Shown here: positions 1 to 9,187 of the stretch, in pieces
Layout: each line of letters starts with the position of its first letter
Numbering within the stretch: the stretch's first letter is position 1
Source of the DNA: Deinococcus humi
GTDB taxonomy: Bacteria; Deinococcota; Deinococci; Deinococcales; Deinococcaceae
DNA length: 64,000 bases
Assembly (NCBI RefSeq): GCF_014201875.1
Contig: NZ_JACHFL010000009.1
Coordinates: 1 to 64,000 of the forward strand
Direction: 5' to 3'
Notes under the pieces: model-generated
Told to the model about the DNA's origin: nothing
Database searches by the model: none
The model's input: the letters and a program-made list of their open reading frames with translations, nothing else
Made by a program: the position numbers and the translations under genes

Positions 1-66
1 TTCACGCGCGACTACCAGGCGATCCGGCCCAACATGTACCTCGAACTCCGCATGCCTCGCAACTGA
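1..66 (+). CDS. C-terminal end of an unidentified protein (partial)
   Basis: The first 22 codons read open in frame 1 and end at a TGA at 64-66, with GC-rich codons like the neighbouring genes. Only about 21 residues are visible, ending in LELRMPRN, so no family can be named. The coding strand is the same as the envelope-protein genes that follow. It may be the tail of another exported protein, but that is a guess from context only. Confidence 0.55.
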   Translation, partial: FTRDYQAIRPNMYLELRMPRN

Positions 67-71
67 TCCAG

Positions 72-97
72 TGGGCTGGGGGGTTCACGCCAGCCCA
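72..97 (+). terminator. Stem-loop just after the partial gene
   Basis: TGGGCTGG at 72-79 pairs perfectly with CCAGCCCA at 90-97 across a 10-nt loop, six bases after the stop codon at 66. There is no T-run after it, so it is only terminator-like. Confidence 0.35.
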
Positions 98-225
98 TAG
101 TCACGGCAGACCCCAACTGAGCCATACCGTTGCGCATGTGCTTGAGCTTGCCCGCCCAGCGTTGTGGTCGGTTGTTGGCTTGAACAAAGAAGCGAAGGCG
201 CAGGAATGCGCGTAGTCAAGAGATG

Positions 226-266
226 AAACGGGCGTGCGGATTGAGCAATCCGCACGCCCGTTTTCA
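226..266. terminator. Perfect 18-bp hairpin, probable bidirectional terminator
   Basis: Positions 226-243 and 246-263 are exact reverse complements (18 bp) with a 2-nt centre. T residues follow on the plus strand (261-264) and AAA precedes the left arm, so T residues follow on the minus strand too. This suits an intrinsic terminator working in both directions. It sits alone in a gene-free gap, about 160 nt from the partial gene upstream, so it may also be a relic of a lost gene or element end. Confidence 0.6.
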
Positions 267-647
267 GGATTGGAGTCCTGGCTGTTGCTGTCCCACCTCG
301 CATTGGCTGCGCGGCCACACGCGGCCCTGGACATGACGCGGTTGCCGTCGTGTGAGGCCGTGGGTGCCCTGGGCAGAATGGACGCTCTGGAAGTTCCCGG
401 AGGCTGCCCCGCTACTCGAGTGCTTGTCGGTGTGGCTGGTTTCTGACGCAGCCAGGGGTTTGACGTCTCCCACCACGTGCCGTTTCTCAGCGAGCCACTG
501 AACTTGAGGCGCTGGGGATCGGGACGCCCCAACCAGGAACGATCCCTTCAACACCCTGCTCCTCAGTACAAGGCGGTCATTCAGCTCCATGGGGTACCCC
601 ATTCAACGGCTCAGGAAGGGACGGGGTGACCCGGCTGCTCAGAGGGC

Positions 648-680
648 AACATTCCGCAGCCATCCCCCGCTTCCTACCCT
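648..680 (+). promoter_or_regulatory. SARP-type promoter, site 1 (upstream of 723)
   Basis: CAT at 650-652 is repeated as CAT at 661-663, exactly 11 bp later. Eleven mostly pyrimidine bases (664-674) lead to a -10-like TACCCT at 675-680. The start codon at 723 lies 42 nt further on. Five other promoters in the first 16 kb have the same 11/11 geometry. Confidence 0.7.
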
Positions 681-722
681 CCATTCACGCTCGCCCATGG
701 GGCGGACCACAGGAGAACAACC

Positions 723-1523
723 ATGAATGCTCTCAAGAATGTCAGCGCCCTGTTCCTCGCTACCACGCTCGCCGCATGCGGGGGAACCGAACCAGTCGCC
801 CGGCCCCCAGTTGTGACCCCGCCCGGCAACCCGGGTCCCATCGACCCCGGACCCATTGATCCCAGCAAGCCCACGCCCTACACCATGAAGGGCGTGGTGA
901 AGAACGCGCAGGGGCAACCGCTCGCAGGCGTGGAGGTCTGGGCAGACAACACGCTCTATTACGACATGAATGTCCTCGGCACCACCGACTCACAGGGCCG
1001 CTACAGCATTGCGCTGCCGCGGGATCAACTGGGGACCTGGCGCGCGGGCGGGCGGTTCCAGCGCTCCTACCACGGCGAGACATACGAGCTCAGCCTGGAG
1101 GTGGATGAGGCCGCCTTCGCCACCGACGCTGGCGCCATTCGCAACTTCACGCTCAAAACGTCCGGTGATCGTCCCGACGGACACTATTACGGCGGCACGG
1201 TGTGGGTGTACGGCAACTACAGCAACGGCGACTTCAAGAACAGATACGTGGAACTCACCCTGACGCCGGATGGACCGCTGCTGGACGGCAGTGCCGGTGA
1301 AACGTTGAAGCGCTTTGTGGACGGCAACACCGTCGCGGACGTCCCCATTGGCCGGTACACGGTCACGGCCCGCTATCTGCCCGAGGGCGGCACCCCTCAG
1401 AACATGCTCGTCATGCGCCAGGACGAGGACACCTTTGCGTCCTCAACCACCCTGATGTTCCGCAAGGAGCCGAAGTACGGCGTCATGACGGACTTCAACC
1501 TCAAGCTCGCCAGCAAGCCCTGA
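723..1523 (+). CDS. Lipoprotein with carboxypeptidase-regulatory-like beta-sandwich domain
   Basis: A 266-aa protein with a lipoprotein signal: a hydrophobic stretch ends in the lipobox LAAC, so Cys19 would be lipidated and the protein anchored outside the cell. A Pro/Gly/Asp-rich spacer (about 25-55) follows. Then comes a carboxypeptidase-regulatory-like (CarboxypepD_reg) fold starting near GVVKNAQGQPLAGVEVWADN. No catalytic motif is seen, so a structural, binding or adhesion role is likelier than an enzyme. The domain is clearly homologous to the middle of the protein at 4173. AGGAGA at 711-716 is a good ribosome-binding site for the ATG. The hydrolase at 1544 begins 20 nt downstream and is probably co-transcribed. 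Confidence 0.8.
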   Translation: MNALKNVSALFLATTLAACGGTEPVARPPVVTPPGNPGPIDPGPIDPSKPTPYTMKGVVKNAQGQPLAGVEVWADNTLYYDMNVLGTTDSQGRYSIALPRDQLGTWRAGGRFQRSYHGETYELSLEVDEAAFATDAGAIRNFTLKTSGDRPDGHYYGGTVWVYGNYSNGDFKNRYVELTLTPDGPLLDGSAGETLKRFVDGNTVADVPIGRYTVTARYLPEGGTPQNMLVMRQDEDTFASSTTLMFRKEPKYGVMTDFNLKLASKP

Positions 1524-1543
1524 GCGCGACAGGAGAAACAGGA

Positions 1544-2368
1544 ATGACGAACCTACAGATCCGCAGCAGTGGGGCAACGTTGGCCGGAGAGGTGCGCGGG
1601 GGTGGACCCGCAGTGGTCTTCCTGCATGCGGGGGTGGCCGACCGCCGGATGTGGGACGGGGTGGTGGGGCATCTCGCCGTCTCCCACCGCACCGTGACGT
1701 ATGACCGACGCGGCTTCGGCGAGACGCTGTCTGCTGAGGAAACGTTCTCGTTACCGTGTGACCTGCTCGCCGTGCTGGACGGCTGCGGGAGCAGCCGCGC
1801 GACCCTCGTCGGCTGCTCTCAGGGCGGCAGGGTCGCGCTGGACTTTGCCCTCGCGTATCCGGAGCGGGTCGCGGCCCTGGTGCTGATCGCCCCGTCGATA
1901 GGCGGTGCCCCGGTTCCCGAAACCTTCCCCCCGCAGGTCGAGGCGCTGCTCGAAGAACTGGAAGCCGCCGAGGAGTCGGGAGACCTGGAACGCCTCAACC
2001 TTCTGGAGGCGCGCCTCTGGCTCGACGGCGTGCTGGGGAAGGAGGGACGAGTTCAGGGCCACCTTCGCGACCTCTTTCTCGACATGAATGGGATTGCCCT
2101 GCGGGCGCCGCAACTGGGCGAGGAGACCGTTCCTCCACCCGCGTGGCCCCGGCTGGGTGAGGTCACCGTGCCCAGCCTGCTCGTCTGCGGCGACCTCGAT
2201 TTTCCGCACGTCCAGGAGCGCTGCCGGAAGATGGGTGAGCTCATGCCGGAGGCCCGGTGGCACCTCATGGAGGGCACCGCGCATCTGCCCAGCTTTGAGC
2301 ACCCTGAGGCGTTCGCAGCGCTTCTCAGCAACTTCCTGACAGAAGTGGGAGCCGCCGAAAAGCGGTGA
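1544..2368 (+). CDS. Alpha/beta-fold hydrolase
   Basis: A 274-aa alpha/beta hydrolase. The nucleophile elbow is GCSQGG with Ser near residue 88; the oxyanion-side motif is FLHAG near residue 26. A likely acid lies in CGDLDFPH and the catalytic His in EGTAHLPSFEHP near the C-terminus. There is no signal peptide, so it should be cytoplasmic, and the substrate cannot be deduced. It is spaced 20 nt after the lipoprotein gene with AGGAG before its ATG, which suggests one operon driven by the SARP-type promoter at 648-680. The family includes esterases, lactonases and haloperoxidase-like enzymes. Confidence 0.85.
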   Translation: MTNLQIRSSGATLAGEVRGGGPAVVFLHAGVADRRMWDGVVGHLAVSHRTVTYDRRGFGETLSAEETFSLPCDLLAVLDGCGSSRATLVGCSQGGRVALDFALAYPERVAALVLIAPSIGGAPVPETFPPQVEALLEELEAAEESGDLERLNLLEARLWLDGVLGKEGRVQGHLRDLFLDMNGIALRAPQLGEETVPPPAWPRLGEVTVPSLLVCGDLDFPHVQERCRKMGELMPEARWHLMEGTAHLPSFEHPEAFAALLSNFLTEVGAAEKR

Positions 2369-2598
2369 GCGAGAGAGAACTGGCATCACGCCACCCCTTC
2401 TCCAACCCAGGCGCTGGGTCCACGCCACAGTCCAGGCGCCCGTCCCGAGAGCACCGCCCCTGAGAACTGGCGGCCATCTGCAAACCAGTCCAGTTCTTCA
2501 CCTCCGACCTGAGCGGCCTTCAATGGCCAGCAGGCTGCCCCAAATCCTGCCGTCCTAAACCCTCATGCCGCGCCCCGGCGCACCCTGGAGAAAAAGCC

Positions 2599-3888
2599 AT
2601 GCGCAAGCACATGATCAGCCTCTTTCTGCTCTCCGCCGCCCTCGTTGCCTGCGGCGGCCACAACCCCACCGACGAGGAACCCACGCCCACACCACCCGCG
2701 CCAACCTTCCCTGTCGGAACGCCAACAGGTGAGGCGGCACGTGCCACGGTCGGGCCAGAGGGCGGCACCGTGAGCTCGGCCGACGGCAAGCTCAGCCTGC
2801 GGATTCCGGCCGGAGCCCTGGCCACCTTCACAGAGATCACGGTGCAACCCATCACGAGCACGGTTCCCAATGCCGTGGGCGGCGCCTACCGTCTCGGGCC
2901 GGAGGGTGTGACGTTCAAGCAGCCGGTGGGCCTTACCTTCAAGTACGACGAGGCGCAGGAGAGCACGGCCAGTGTCCTTGCCGTCACCACCCAGGACGGG
3001 CAGGGGGCGTGGCAGGCGCACCTGGACACCGCGCAGGACCGCGAGGCGAACACACTGACCGTGCAGACCAACCACTTCAGCGACTGGTCATGGGCCGAAG
3101 CGTACAAACTCGACCCGGGGCAGGCGACCGTGCTCCTCGGGAAGTCCGTGAAGTTCACGCTGATGCGCTGCGTCATGGATGAGGCGGGAGCAGACGGAGA
3201 CGACCTGATCGCGCCCCTTGCCAAGGCGTGCTCACCCCAGACGCTGACGCCCTTCACCCGCAACTGGGCCGTAAACGGCACGGCGGGCGGCAGCGCGGCC
3301 GTCGGTACGGTTCGCAAAAACGAGGGCGATACCTCGACAGGCACGTATCAGGCCCCCGCAGCCAGGCCGAGCGTCAACCCCGTTGCAGTCAGCGTGGACC
3401 TCGTACGCAACGAGGCCGGCAAGAACATCCTGCGGATGATCGCCTACATCAAGATAATCGACGGCCTGGGCCCCTGCGAGGAAGTGTTCGAGACGTATTA
3501 CAAGTGCACGTACCCCCTTCGAAAGTTCAACGGCCAGAATCTGCCCTACGACCTGCCCAAGAACGATCCGACCAACTCGGCGGTGGACCGCCTGACAGGA
3601 GGCTACCTGCAGCTCACGGGCTACGAGGATGACCTTCTGCTGGGCATCGGCTCGTACGAGGTCCGCTACGAGTTCGACCATCAGGCCAGTGGGACGGACC
3701 ATAAGACCCACCGCACACTGAACGACGTGGGCAATTTCACGTCCATGGGCGGCCACAACGTCAGGTTCAAATCCATCTCCAAAGTGGAGTACACCGGCAA
3801 CATCGAGCCGGATAACGCGTCGGTGGACAACTTCCCCATGGGAACCCCCACCTTCTCCGGAAACGTGAAACTCGAATTTGCTCCGTGA
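2599..3888 (+). CDS. Lipoprotein with ZU5-like N-terminal domain
   Basis: A 429-aa exported protein. The N-terminus has a lipoprotein signal ending LVAC (Cys18), followed by a Pro/Thr/Glu-rich linker. Residues about 45-150 resemble a ZU5-like beta-sandwich, recognisable from the phrase VGPEGGTVSSADGKLSLRIP followed by AGAL. The rest is a beta-rich region of no recognised family with a few cysteines (about 195-320). GGAGAAAAAG precedes the ATG. Its upstream region lacks the 11/11 repeat found before its neighbours, so its regulation may differ. A strong intrinsic terminator follows at 3917-3952. Confidence 0.75.
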   Translation: MRKHMISLFLLSAALVACGGHNPTDEEPTPTPPAPTFPVGTPTGEAARATVGPEGGTVSSADGKLSLRIPAGALATFTEITVQPITSTVPNAVGGAYRLGPEGVTFKQPVGLTFKYDEAQESTASVLAVTTQDGQGAWQAHLDTAQDREANTLTVQTNHFSDWSWAEAYKLDPGQATVLLGKSVKFTLMRCVMDEAGADGDDLIAPLAKACSPQTLTPFTRNWAVNGTAGGSAAVGTVRKNEGDTSTGTYQAPAARPSVNPVAVSVDLVRNEAGKNILRMIAYIKIIDGLGPCEEVFETYYKCTYPLRKFNGQNLPYDLPKNDPTNSAVDRLTGGYLQLTGYEDDLLLGIGSYEVRYEFDHQASGTDHKTHRTLNDVGNFTSMGGHNVRFKSISKVEYTGNIEPDNASVDNFPMGTPTFSGNVKLEFAP

Positions 3889-3916
3889 ACTACAGGCGCC
3901 CGGCGGTTCCGGGCCC

Positions 3917-3952
3917 AAGGGCGACGGCCATCAGGGTGGTCGCCCTTTTTTT
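3917..3952 (+). terminator. Intrinsic terminator after the ZU5 lipoprotein
   Basis: AAGGGCGAC (3917-3925) pairs perfectly with GTCGCCCTT (3939-3947), and a run of seven T residues covers 3946-3952. It begins 28 nt after the stop codon of the gene ending at 3888. Confidence 0.9.
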
Positions 3953-4095
3953 GTTCCTAGAGGGGCCGAACCGGCCCGGTAGAAGGGCTGGGCTGCACCG
4001 TGTCCGGTCAATGACGGGGTAGAGGCGAGGCCGCTGTTCGTCATCCCGCCTGCCACTCCCAATGCACGGCCCCCGGAACAAAAGGAGATGGCAGC

Positions 4096-4128
4096 AACAT
4101 GGCCCAGCCATCCTCCCCTTCTTAACCT
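4096..4128 (+). promoter_or_regulatory. SARP-type promoter, site 2 (upstream of 4173)
   Basis: CAT at 4098-4100 and CAT at 4109-4111 are 11 bp apart. Eleven pyrimidines (4112-4122) lead to TAACCT at 4123-4128. The ATG is 44 nt downstream. The sequence is close to site 1: both share CAACAT followed by CAGCCATCC. Confidence 0.7.
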
Positions 4129-4172
4129 GTGGTCACGCTCGCCCTTTGCGCCAGCACCGCCAGGAGGCACCC

Positions 4173-5612
4173 ATGTACGCGAAAAACACCCTCGGAAGCC
4201 TGCTCCTTTTCGCCCTGCTCACGGGCGGTACCGTCACGATCCCAACCGCACTGGCCCTTCCCAGCACCACGGCCGTGGCCCAGAGTGCCGTCAGCGGCGA
4301 GTGGAGCGGCAAGCTCGATTGGATTGACGTGAAGATGACGTTGAACCTGCAGAACACCAAGGTAACGGGGACGTTTTTTCTGGGCACTCAACCCTTCGCC
4401 CTCGCTGGGGGCACATGGGACGCCAGCACGGGCCGCCTCAGCTTTCATTGGACCAACAGCGGCCGGCCCGTGACCGTCAAGGGCACCATCAAGAACGGCG
4501 CTTTCCAGGGGACGGCCACCATCGAGGACCAGACTGACCCGCTGGTGATGAAGCGCACGGGTGCTGCACCGAGTGCGGGCTCCGCACCTGCCCCGAATCA
4601 GGCCACGCCGTACGTGATGAGCGGCGTCGTGAAGGACGAACAGGGCAAGCCCGTGGCGGGCGCGGAGGTGTTCGCCGATAACACGCTGTATGACAACATG
4701 AATGCCATAGGCCGCACTGACGCGCATGGGCGCTACAGCATTGACCTGCCCCGGCAGGAACTTGGAACCTGGGTACCGGGCGCGTACGTGAAGCGCGATT
4801 ACAACGGCGTGAACCACGAATTCCGCCTGTACGCCGATGATGAGAGCCCTTTTTCCGCCTCCAGGGGCGCCGTGCGGAACTTCGTCTGGCGGCTCAGCGG
4901 TGAGCGCGGCGACGGGAACATGGGAAAGCTGGTCTACATCTACATCACCGAAGGCGTCAGCCTCTCCAACGTCGAGGTCACCCTGACACCAAAGGGCCCT
5001 CTGGCCGATGGCAGCGTGGGCAGGCCCATCACCCGCCGGGTGCCCACGGGCCGCATCGAAGACGTGCCGGTCGGACGCTACACGGCCACGGCGCGGCTGC
5101 TGAGGGACGGGCAGGCCCCCCTGCCGCTGCTGGTCAGTCCCGGGCAGGGTGGGAATTACGGCCCGTCGGCCACGGCGGACTTCGAGAAATCCAATTACAG
5201 CATCATTATGGAGTTCACCGTGAAGCGGGGTACAGCGCCCGCGCCGAGCACGACCGTGCCAGATGCCGGGGGCGCGACGGCCCGGTCAATTTCCGGCACG
5301 CTGCGGTCCGACGCGGATTTGAAGGGCACGGCCGTCATTCTCTGCGAGGTAAAGGGCGGCGAGTGCGACGAGACCACCGAACGGCAGATGACGATCACGA
5401 CGTCCGGAACCAGCGCGCGTTACAGCTTTGCGCAGCTGACTTCCGGCAAGACCTATTTCCTCTACGGCTGGAAGGACGTCGACGGCAGCGGGCGGCCGAA
5501 CCTAGGCGACCTGGTTGGCATCTTTGGCGCGCAGTACGGCGTGAGCAACGAGCCTCAACCTGTCACCGCACCCAGCGCGACCGCCGACTTCGAGGTTATG
5601 ACGATGAAGTGA
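4173..5612 (+). CDS. Exported multidomain protein, paralogue of the lipoprotein at 723
   Basis: A 479-aa protein with a Sec-type signal (hydrophobic core LLLFALLTG). Three parts follow. Residues about 42-130 are a small beta-barrel-like domain (SGEWSGKLDW). Residues about 150-345 are a CarboxypepD_reg-like domain clearly homologous to the protein at 723; both contain ADNTLY, RYSI.LPR and LTP.GP. Residues about 360-479 include an acidic loop, DVDGSGRPNLGD, that might bind calcium. A longer reading from an upstream ATG at 4062 is possible, but AGGAGG at 4162-4167, the signal peptide and the promoter at 4096-4128 favour this start. No catalytic residues are evident. Confidence 0.8.
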   Translation: MYAKNTLGSLLLFALLTGGTVTIPTALALPSTTAVAQSAVSGEWSGKLDWIDVKMTLNLQNTKVTGTFFLGTQPFALAGGTWDASTGRLSFHWTNSGRPVTVKGTIKNGAFQGTATIEDQTDPLVMKRTGAAPSAGSAPAPNQATPYVMSGVVKDEQGKPVAGAEVFADNTLYDNMNAIGRTDAHGRYSIDLPRQELGTWVPGAYVKRDYNGVNHEFRLYADDESPFSASRGAVRNFVWRLSGERGDGNMGKLVYIYITEGVSLSNVEVTLTPKGPLADGSVGRPITRRVPTGRIEDVPVGRYTATARLLRDGQAPLPLLVSPGQGGNYGPSATADFEKSNYSIIMEFTVKRGTAPAPSTTVPDAGGATARSISGTLRSDADLKGTAVILCEVKGGECDETTERQMTITTSGTSARYSFAQLTSGKTYFLYGWKDVDGSGRPNLGDLVGIFGAQYGVSNEPQPVTAPSATADFEVMTMK

Positions 5613-5822
5613 GTTGGAAAGGACACTGACAACGCAACCTCCGCTGTCTTCGACCGCATTCATCACTTCCAGATCGAGTCACGCACGGTCCTGATCCTGT
5701 GGGACGTGGCTTTCACTCCATGAGTCAGCTCGCTTCGCCCTCGCAATCGTTCTGCACAGGACGCCCCGGCCACGCATGACCTCTCAACCACAATATTCAC
5801 GATCACTCCGCCTGCGCCTTGC

Positions 5823-5828
5823 TAATCT
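5823..5828 (+). promoter_or_regulatory. Probable -10 box of the first SARP gene
   Basis: TAATCT lies 9 nt before the ATG at 5838, a spacing that would give a leaderless or nearly leaderless transcript. The 11-bp repeat of the island promoters is absent here, so the regulator gene itself does not appear to be driven by that site. Confidence 0.45.
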
Positions 5829-5837
5829 GAAAGAACG

Positions 5838-8800
5838 ATGAAAGAACCGCCAACATGGCGGCTGTTTGTGCTGGGCGAGCCTCGCTTGCTGGCACCGGAT
5901 GGCCGGGAGACGCGCCCCGAGGGCAAGCCGCTCGCCCTGCTGGCGTACCTCGCCCTGGAGGGGACCGTGCCGAGGTCACGTCTCGCGGGACTGCTGTGGC
6001 CGGAGCGGACCGAGACGGCGGCCCGCAACAACCTCGTCCAGCTTCTGCGCCGGATGCGGATCACCTTCGGCGGCGAGCTGATCACCGGGCAGGAGACGCT
6101 CTCACTTGCCCCCAGCATTGAGGTCGATGTCCGGCGTCTGCTCAAGGACACGCCGACCCCAGCTGAGCTTGCCGCAGATACCCTGCTGGCGGGCGTGCGT
6201 TTCGACGATCAGCTGGACCTGGCCGACTGGCTTGCCGTGCAGCGGGAGCGGCTGGATGCGCGGCGAGCCAGGGAAATGGCGAGGGCCGTGACCCGGGCCG
6301 AGGAAGCCGGGGACCTGGGAGGGGCCCTTGTGCTCGCGCGCCGGGCGCTGGCCCTTGATCCCCTGTCGGAGGAGACGCACCGCAGACTGATGCGCCTGCT
6401 GTACCTCGTGGGCGCTTCCTCCGAGGCGCTCGACGTGTATGCAGAATTGCGGGAGCGGCTGCAGGGCGAGCTGCGCACGGAGCCCATGCCCGAAACACGC
6501 GAGCTCGTGGCCTTGATCGAGCGCGGCGGCACGATCCCTGCGGCCCGTCCCATCTCCCCCGTCCCGCTGGCACCACTGCAGCCGCCAGCCCTGACCGGAC
6601 GCGAACGTGAACTCGCGCGGATGCAGCAGGCGTGGGACCGGGGGCAGTTCATCATCATCTCCGGCGCGCCGGGCATGGGGAAGTCACGCCTGGCTGCCGA
6701 CTTTGCGGCGAGCCAGGGGCGGGTGCTGTGGGTCGAGGCCCGGCCAGGTGACAGCCTGGTGCCCTATACCACCACGATTCGCAGTCTGCGGCGCGGGCTG
6801 AGCCTCTCGGGGGCCGACCTGCCCCTCGAACTGCGGCGGCCGCTCAGTTTTCTCCTTCCTGAACTTGCCCCACCGGGAGAGACGCCCGCCATGACTGCGG
6901 ACGCGGGACTGCACAGCGTCATTCAATATGCCTTCGCGCTGTGCCTCACGGATGTGGACGTGTGCGTGTTCGACGACATGCAGTTCGCCGACAATGCCAG
7001 CGTGGAGGTGGGCTTCGACCTTATCGGCGCCGTTTTTCCGATGGGCCAGCCCGGGGGCCTGCCGCACTTCATCGCGATGCACCGCGAAAACGAGTTGCCA
7101 CCGTACACCGCAGCCATTTTCGAGCGGCTTGTGGTTGCCGGGCAGGCCGACTGGACGGATCTCGCGCCGCTGAGCGGGGCGGCCACCCGGCAACTGCTCA
7201 CCAGCCTGAACGTGCCTGCGGACGTGGCAGACGGTCTGGCCCGCGCCTCGGGAGGACATCCCCTCTTCGTCCTCGAAGGCGTGAGGGCGCTGGCGAGCGG
7301 CGGTGGGATTGGCGGCTCCGGGGGCGTTTCGCCCAAACTGGGTCAGATGATCGGCGACCGCCTGGCCCGCCTCTCGAAGGTGGCGCTGCATGCCACCCGC
7401 GCGAGCGCCGTGCTGAGGCGCGACTTCACCCCGGAACTCGTGGCGGACATGCTCTCGGCACCGCTGCTCGAGGTCCTGGGGGCGTGGGACGAGCTGGAGG
7501 CAGCCCAGATCCTCGCTGGTGAGCGCTTTCACCATGACCTTGTGGCGGAAGCCGTGCTGGAGGGCATTCCGCCCACGGTGCTGCGCCTGCTCCACCGTGC
7601 TGCTGCCCGCGTCCTGGCAGACGAGGGCGCCGCCGCCGCGCGGATCGCATGGCACTGGCGGCAGGGTGGGCAGGACCTGGAGGCCGCGCCGTGGCTTCTG
7701 CAGGCACGCGAGGCCGCGCGGGCTTCCCTGCGCCTGCGCGAGGCGGCGGCCCATCTGGAGGAGGCCGCACGTATCTTCGAGGCGCAGGGCGACCCCCGGG
7801 CCTTCGGGGCGTGGCGGCAGCGGGCGGAAGACCTCGCCCTGACCGATGACGCCGAGGCACGTCAGGCGTCCGTGAACGACGTGCTGGAACGGGCCACCAC
7901 ACCCACCGAGATCGCGCAGGCCTGGCTGCTGCAGGCAGGCCTCTTCTCCGCCAGGAACGAGGGGGCGCGGGCGGAGAGCGCGGTGCGGCGGGGGCTCCTG
8001 GCTCTGGGCGACCACGACGAGTCCGAGTTGCGAGCGAACCTGCTGGGTGACCTGGGCACGGCCCTCTGGACCCAGGGGCGACTGGCCGAAGCGGAGGCCG
8101 CCCTGCGAGAGGCCGTGACGGTGCTCGAACCCCTTGGCCCTTCCAGCAGCCTGGCAGGTGGGCTCAGCAATCTTGCCGTCGTGCTCGATCACCAGGACCG
8201 CCACCGCGAGGCCGAGGGATTGCACCGCCGGGCAGTTGAAATCCTGACTGGTTTGGGTGACCTGGGACATCTTGCGGTCATCCTGCGGAACCTCGCGGTC
8301 TGTCTGAGTGAGCTTGGCGATGTCCGGGGAGGCCTGGAGGCGCTCCAACGTTCCGTGACATTGCATGACGCGGACTCGCAGGACACCTCGGCTGTGAGTC
8401 ACGTCCTGCTCGGCATCACCCACGCCGACCTCGGCGAGTATGGGAGTGCCGTGCAGCATTTCGAGCACGCCCTTTCGGCCGAGCTCGATCCCAGCGGCTG
8501 GCTGCACGACTACGCGCGTGGCTGTCTGGGAGAGGTGCTCGTGACCCTGGGGGACTTCGGGCGAGCTGAGGCCCTGCTGCGGGCAGCGGAAGCCTCAGGC
8601 ATACCCAACAGCTACCGCGGGCGTGTTCACGTGGCCCTCGCTCGGCTGGCCTTTGAGCGGGGGCAGGACCCGGCAGCGGCACTCGAACAGGCGGAGGCGT
8701 TGGTGGGCGAGGCGCCACGGCCCTTCGCCCTGGGACGGCTGCGGCTCGTGCAGGCCCTGTCGTGCGAGCCTGCACAGGCCCATGCGGCGGCGCGTGAAGC

Positions 8801-9179
8801 GCTCGAAACCGCCCGCCGTCATGAGCTTGGAGGCCTGGAGCTGGGCGCCCACACCCGCCTGGCCAGAGCGCTGTCGCGTGCCGGTGAAATTCAGCAAGCC
8901 CTTCTGCACGCGGAGCAGGCCGCCCACCTGCTGGACACGTTCGAACCCGCCGAACTTTCACGCGGCGAGGTGCTCCTCACGCTGTTCGAGGCGCAGCAGG
9001 CGGCGGGAAGCGCAGACGCCGTTGCAACACTGCAGCGTGCTGGGGCATGGCTGGAGCAGACCACTGAGAAACACGTCCCCCCCTCCCTGAAAGAGGCTTT
9101 CCTGATCCACAACACGGTGGCCCGCGCCATCACTCAGGCCCAGCAACAAGGCGCCTTAACCGGATTGGAAAGTTGTTAA
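5838..9179 (+). CDS. SARP/BTAD-family transcriptional activator with AAA ATPase and TPR domains
   Basis: A 1113-aa cytoplasmic regulator of the large SARP (AfsR-like) type. The N-terminus (about 1-95) is an OmpR-like winged helix. Residues about 100-240 are the bacterial transcriptional activator domain (ALDPLSEETHRRLMRL is diagnostic). A STAND/AAA-type ATPase follows, with Walker A GAPGMGKS at about 276-283 and an acidic Walker B near 375 (VCVFDDMQFAD). The last 450 residues are TPR-like helical repeats that probably sense a ligand or partner. The downstream paralogue starts 8 nt after this stop. Six nearby promoters carry the direct-repeat geometry SARPs recognise. The ligand and true targets are inferred. 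Confidence 0.9.
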   Translation: MKEPPTWRLFVLGEPRLLAPDGRETRPEGKPLALLAYLALEGTVPRSRLAGLLWPERTETAARNNLVQLLRRMRITFGGELITGQETLSLAPSIEVDVRRLLKDTPTPAELAADTLLAGVRFDDQLDLADWLAVQRERLDARRAREMARAVTRAEEAGDLGGALVLARRALALDPLSEETHRRLMRLLYLVGASSEALDVYAELRERLQGELRTEPMPETRELVALIERGGTIPAARPISPVPLAPLQPPALTGRERELARMQQAWDRGQFIIISGAPGMGKSRLAADFAASQGRVLWVEARPGDSLVPYTTTIRSLRRGLSLSGADLPLELRRPLSFLLPELAPPGETPAMTADAGLHSVIQYAFALCLTDVDVCVFDDMQFADNASVEVGFDLIGAVFPMGQPGGLPHFIAMHRENELPPYTAAIFERLVVAGQADWTDLAPLSGAATRQLLTSLNVPADVADGLARASGGHPLFVLEGVRALASGGGIGGSGGVSPKLGQMIGDRLARLSKVALHATRASAVLRRDFTPELVADMLSAPLLEVLGAWDELEAAQILAGERFHHDLVAEAVLEGIPPTVLRLLHRAAARVLADEGAAAARIAWHWRQGGQDLEAAPWLLQAREAARASLRLREAAAHLEEAARIFEAQGDPRAFGAWRQRAEDLALTDDAEARQASVNDVLERATTPTEIAQAWLLQAGLFSARNEGARAESAVRRGLLALGDHDESELRANLLGDLGTALWTQGRLAEAEAALREAVTVLEPLGPSSSLAGGLSNLAVVLDHQDRHREAEGLHRRAVEILTGLGDLGHLAVILRNLAVCLSELGDVRGGLEALQRSVTLHDADSQDTSAVSHVLLGITHADLGEYGSAVQHFEHALSAELDPSGWLHDYARGCLGEVLVTLGDFGRAEALLRAAEASGIPNSYRGRVHVALARLAFERGQDPAAALEQAEALVGEAPRPFALGRLRLVQALSCEPAQAHAAAREALETARRHELGGLELGAHTRLARALSRAGEIQQALLHAEQAAHLLDTFEPAELSRGEVLLTLFEAQQAAGSADAVATLQRAGAWLEQTTEKHVPPSLKEAFLIHNTVARAITQAQQQGALTGLESC

Positions 9180-9187
9180 CATAGAAC

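Larger units (their letters stand above)
67..647. other. Gene-free gap with hairpins, no convincing gene
   Basis: About 580 bases hold two hairpins (72-97 and 226-266) and open frames on both strands without a recognisable protein. A minus-strand frame near 70-230 reads like a basic C-terminal tail and could be a decayed transposase end, but there are no inverted-repeat termini or target duplications to support it. Confidence 0.4.

Noticed and set aside
67..318. Minus-strand frame resembling a basic transposase C-terminus
   Set aside because: No terminal inverted repeats, no target duplication, no catalytic motif, and the frame is short with mixed composition.
2545..2563. Possible SARP-type site before the ZU5 lipoprotein
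   Set aside because: TAAACCCT is present but the repeat triplets are not at the 11-bp positions; the geometry does not fit, so it was left out.
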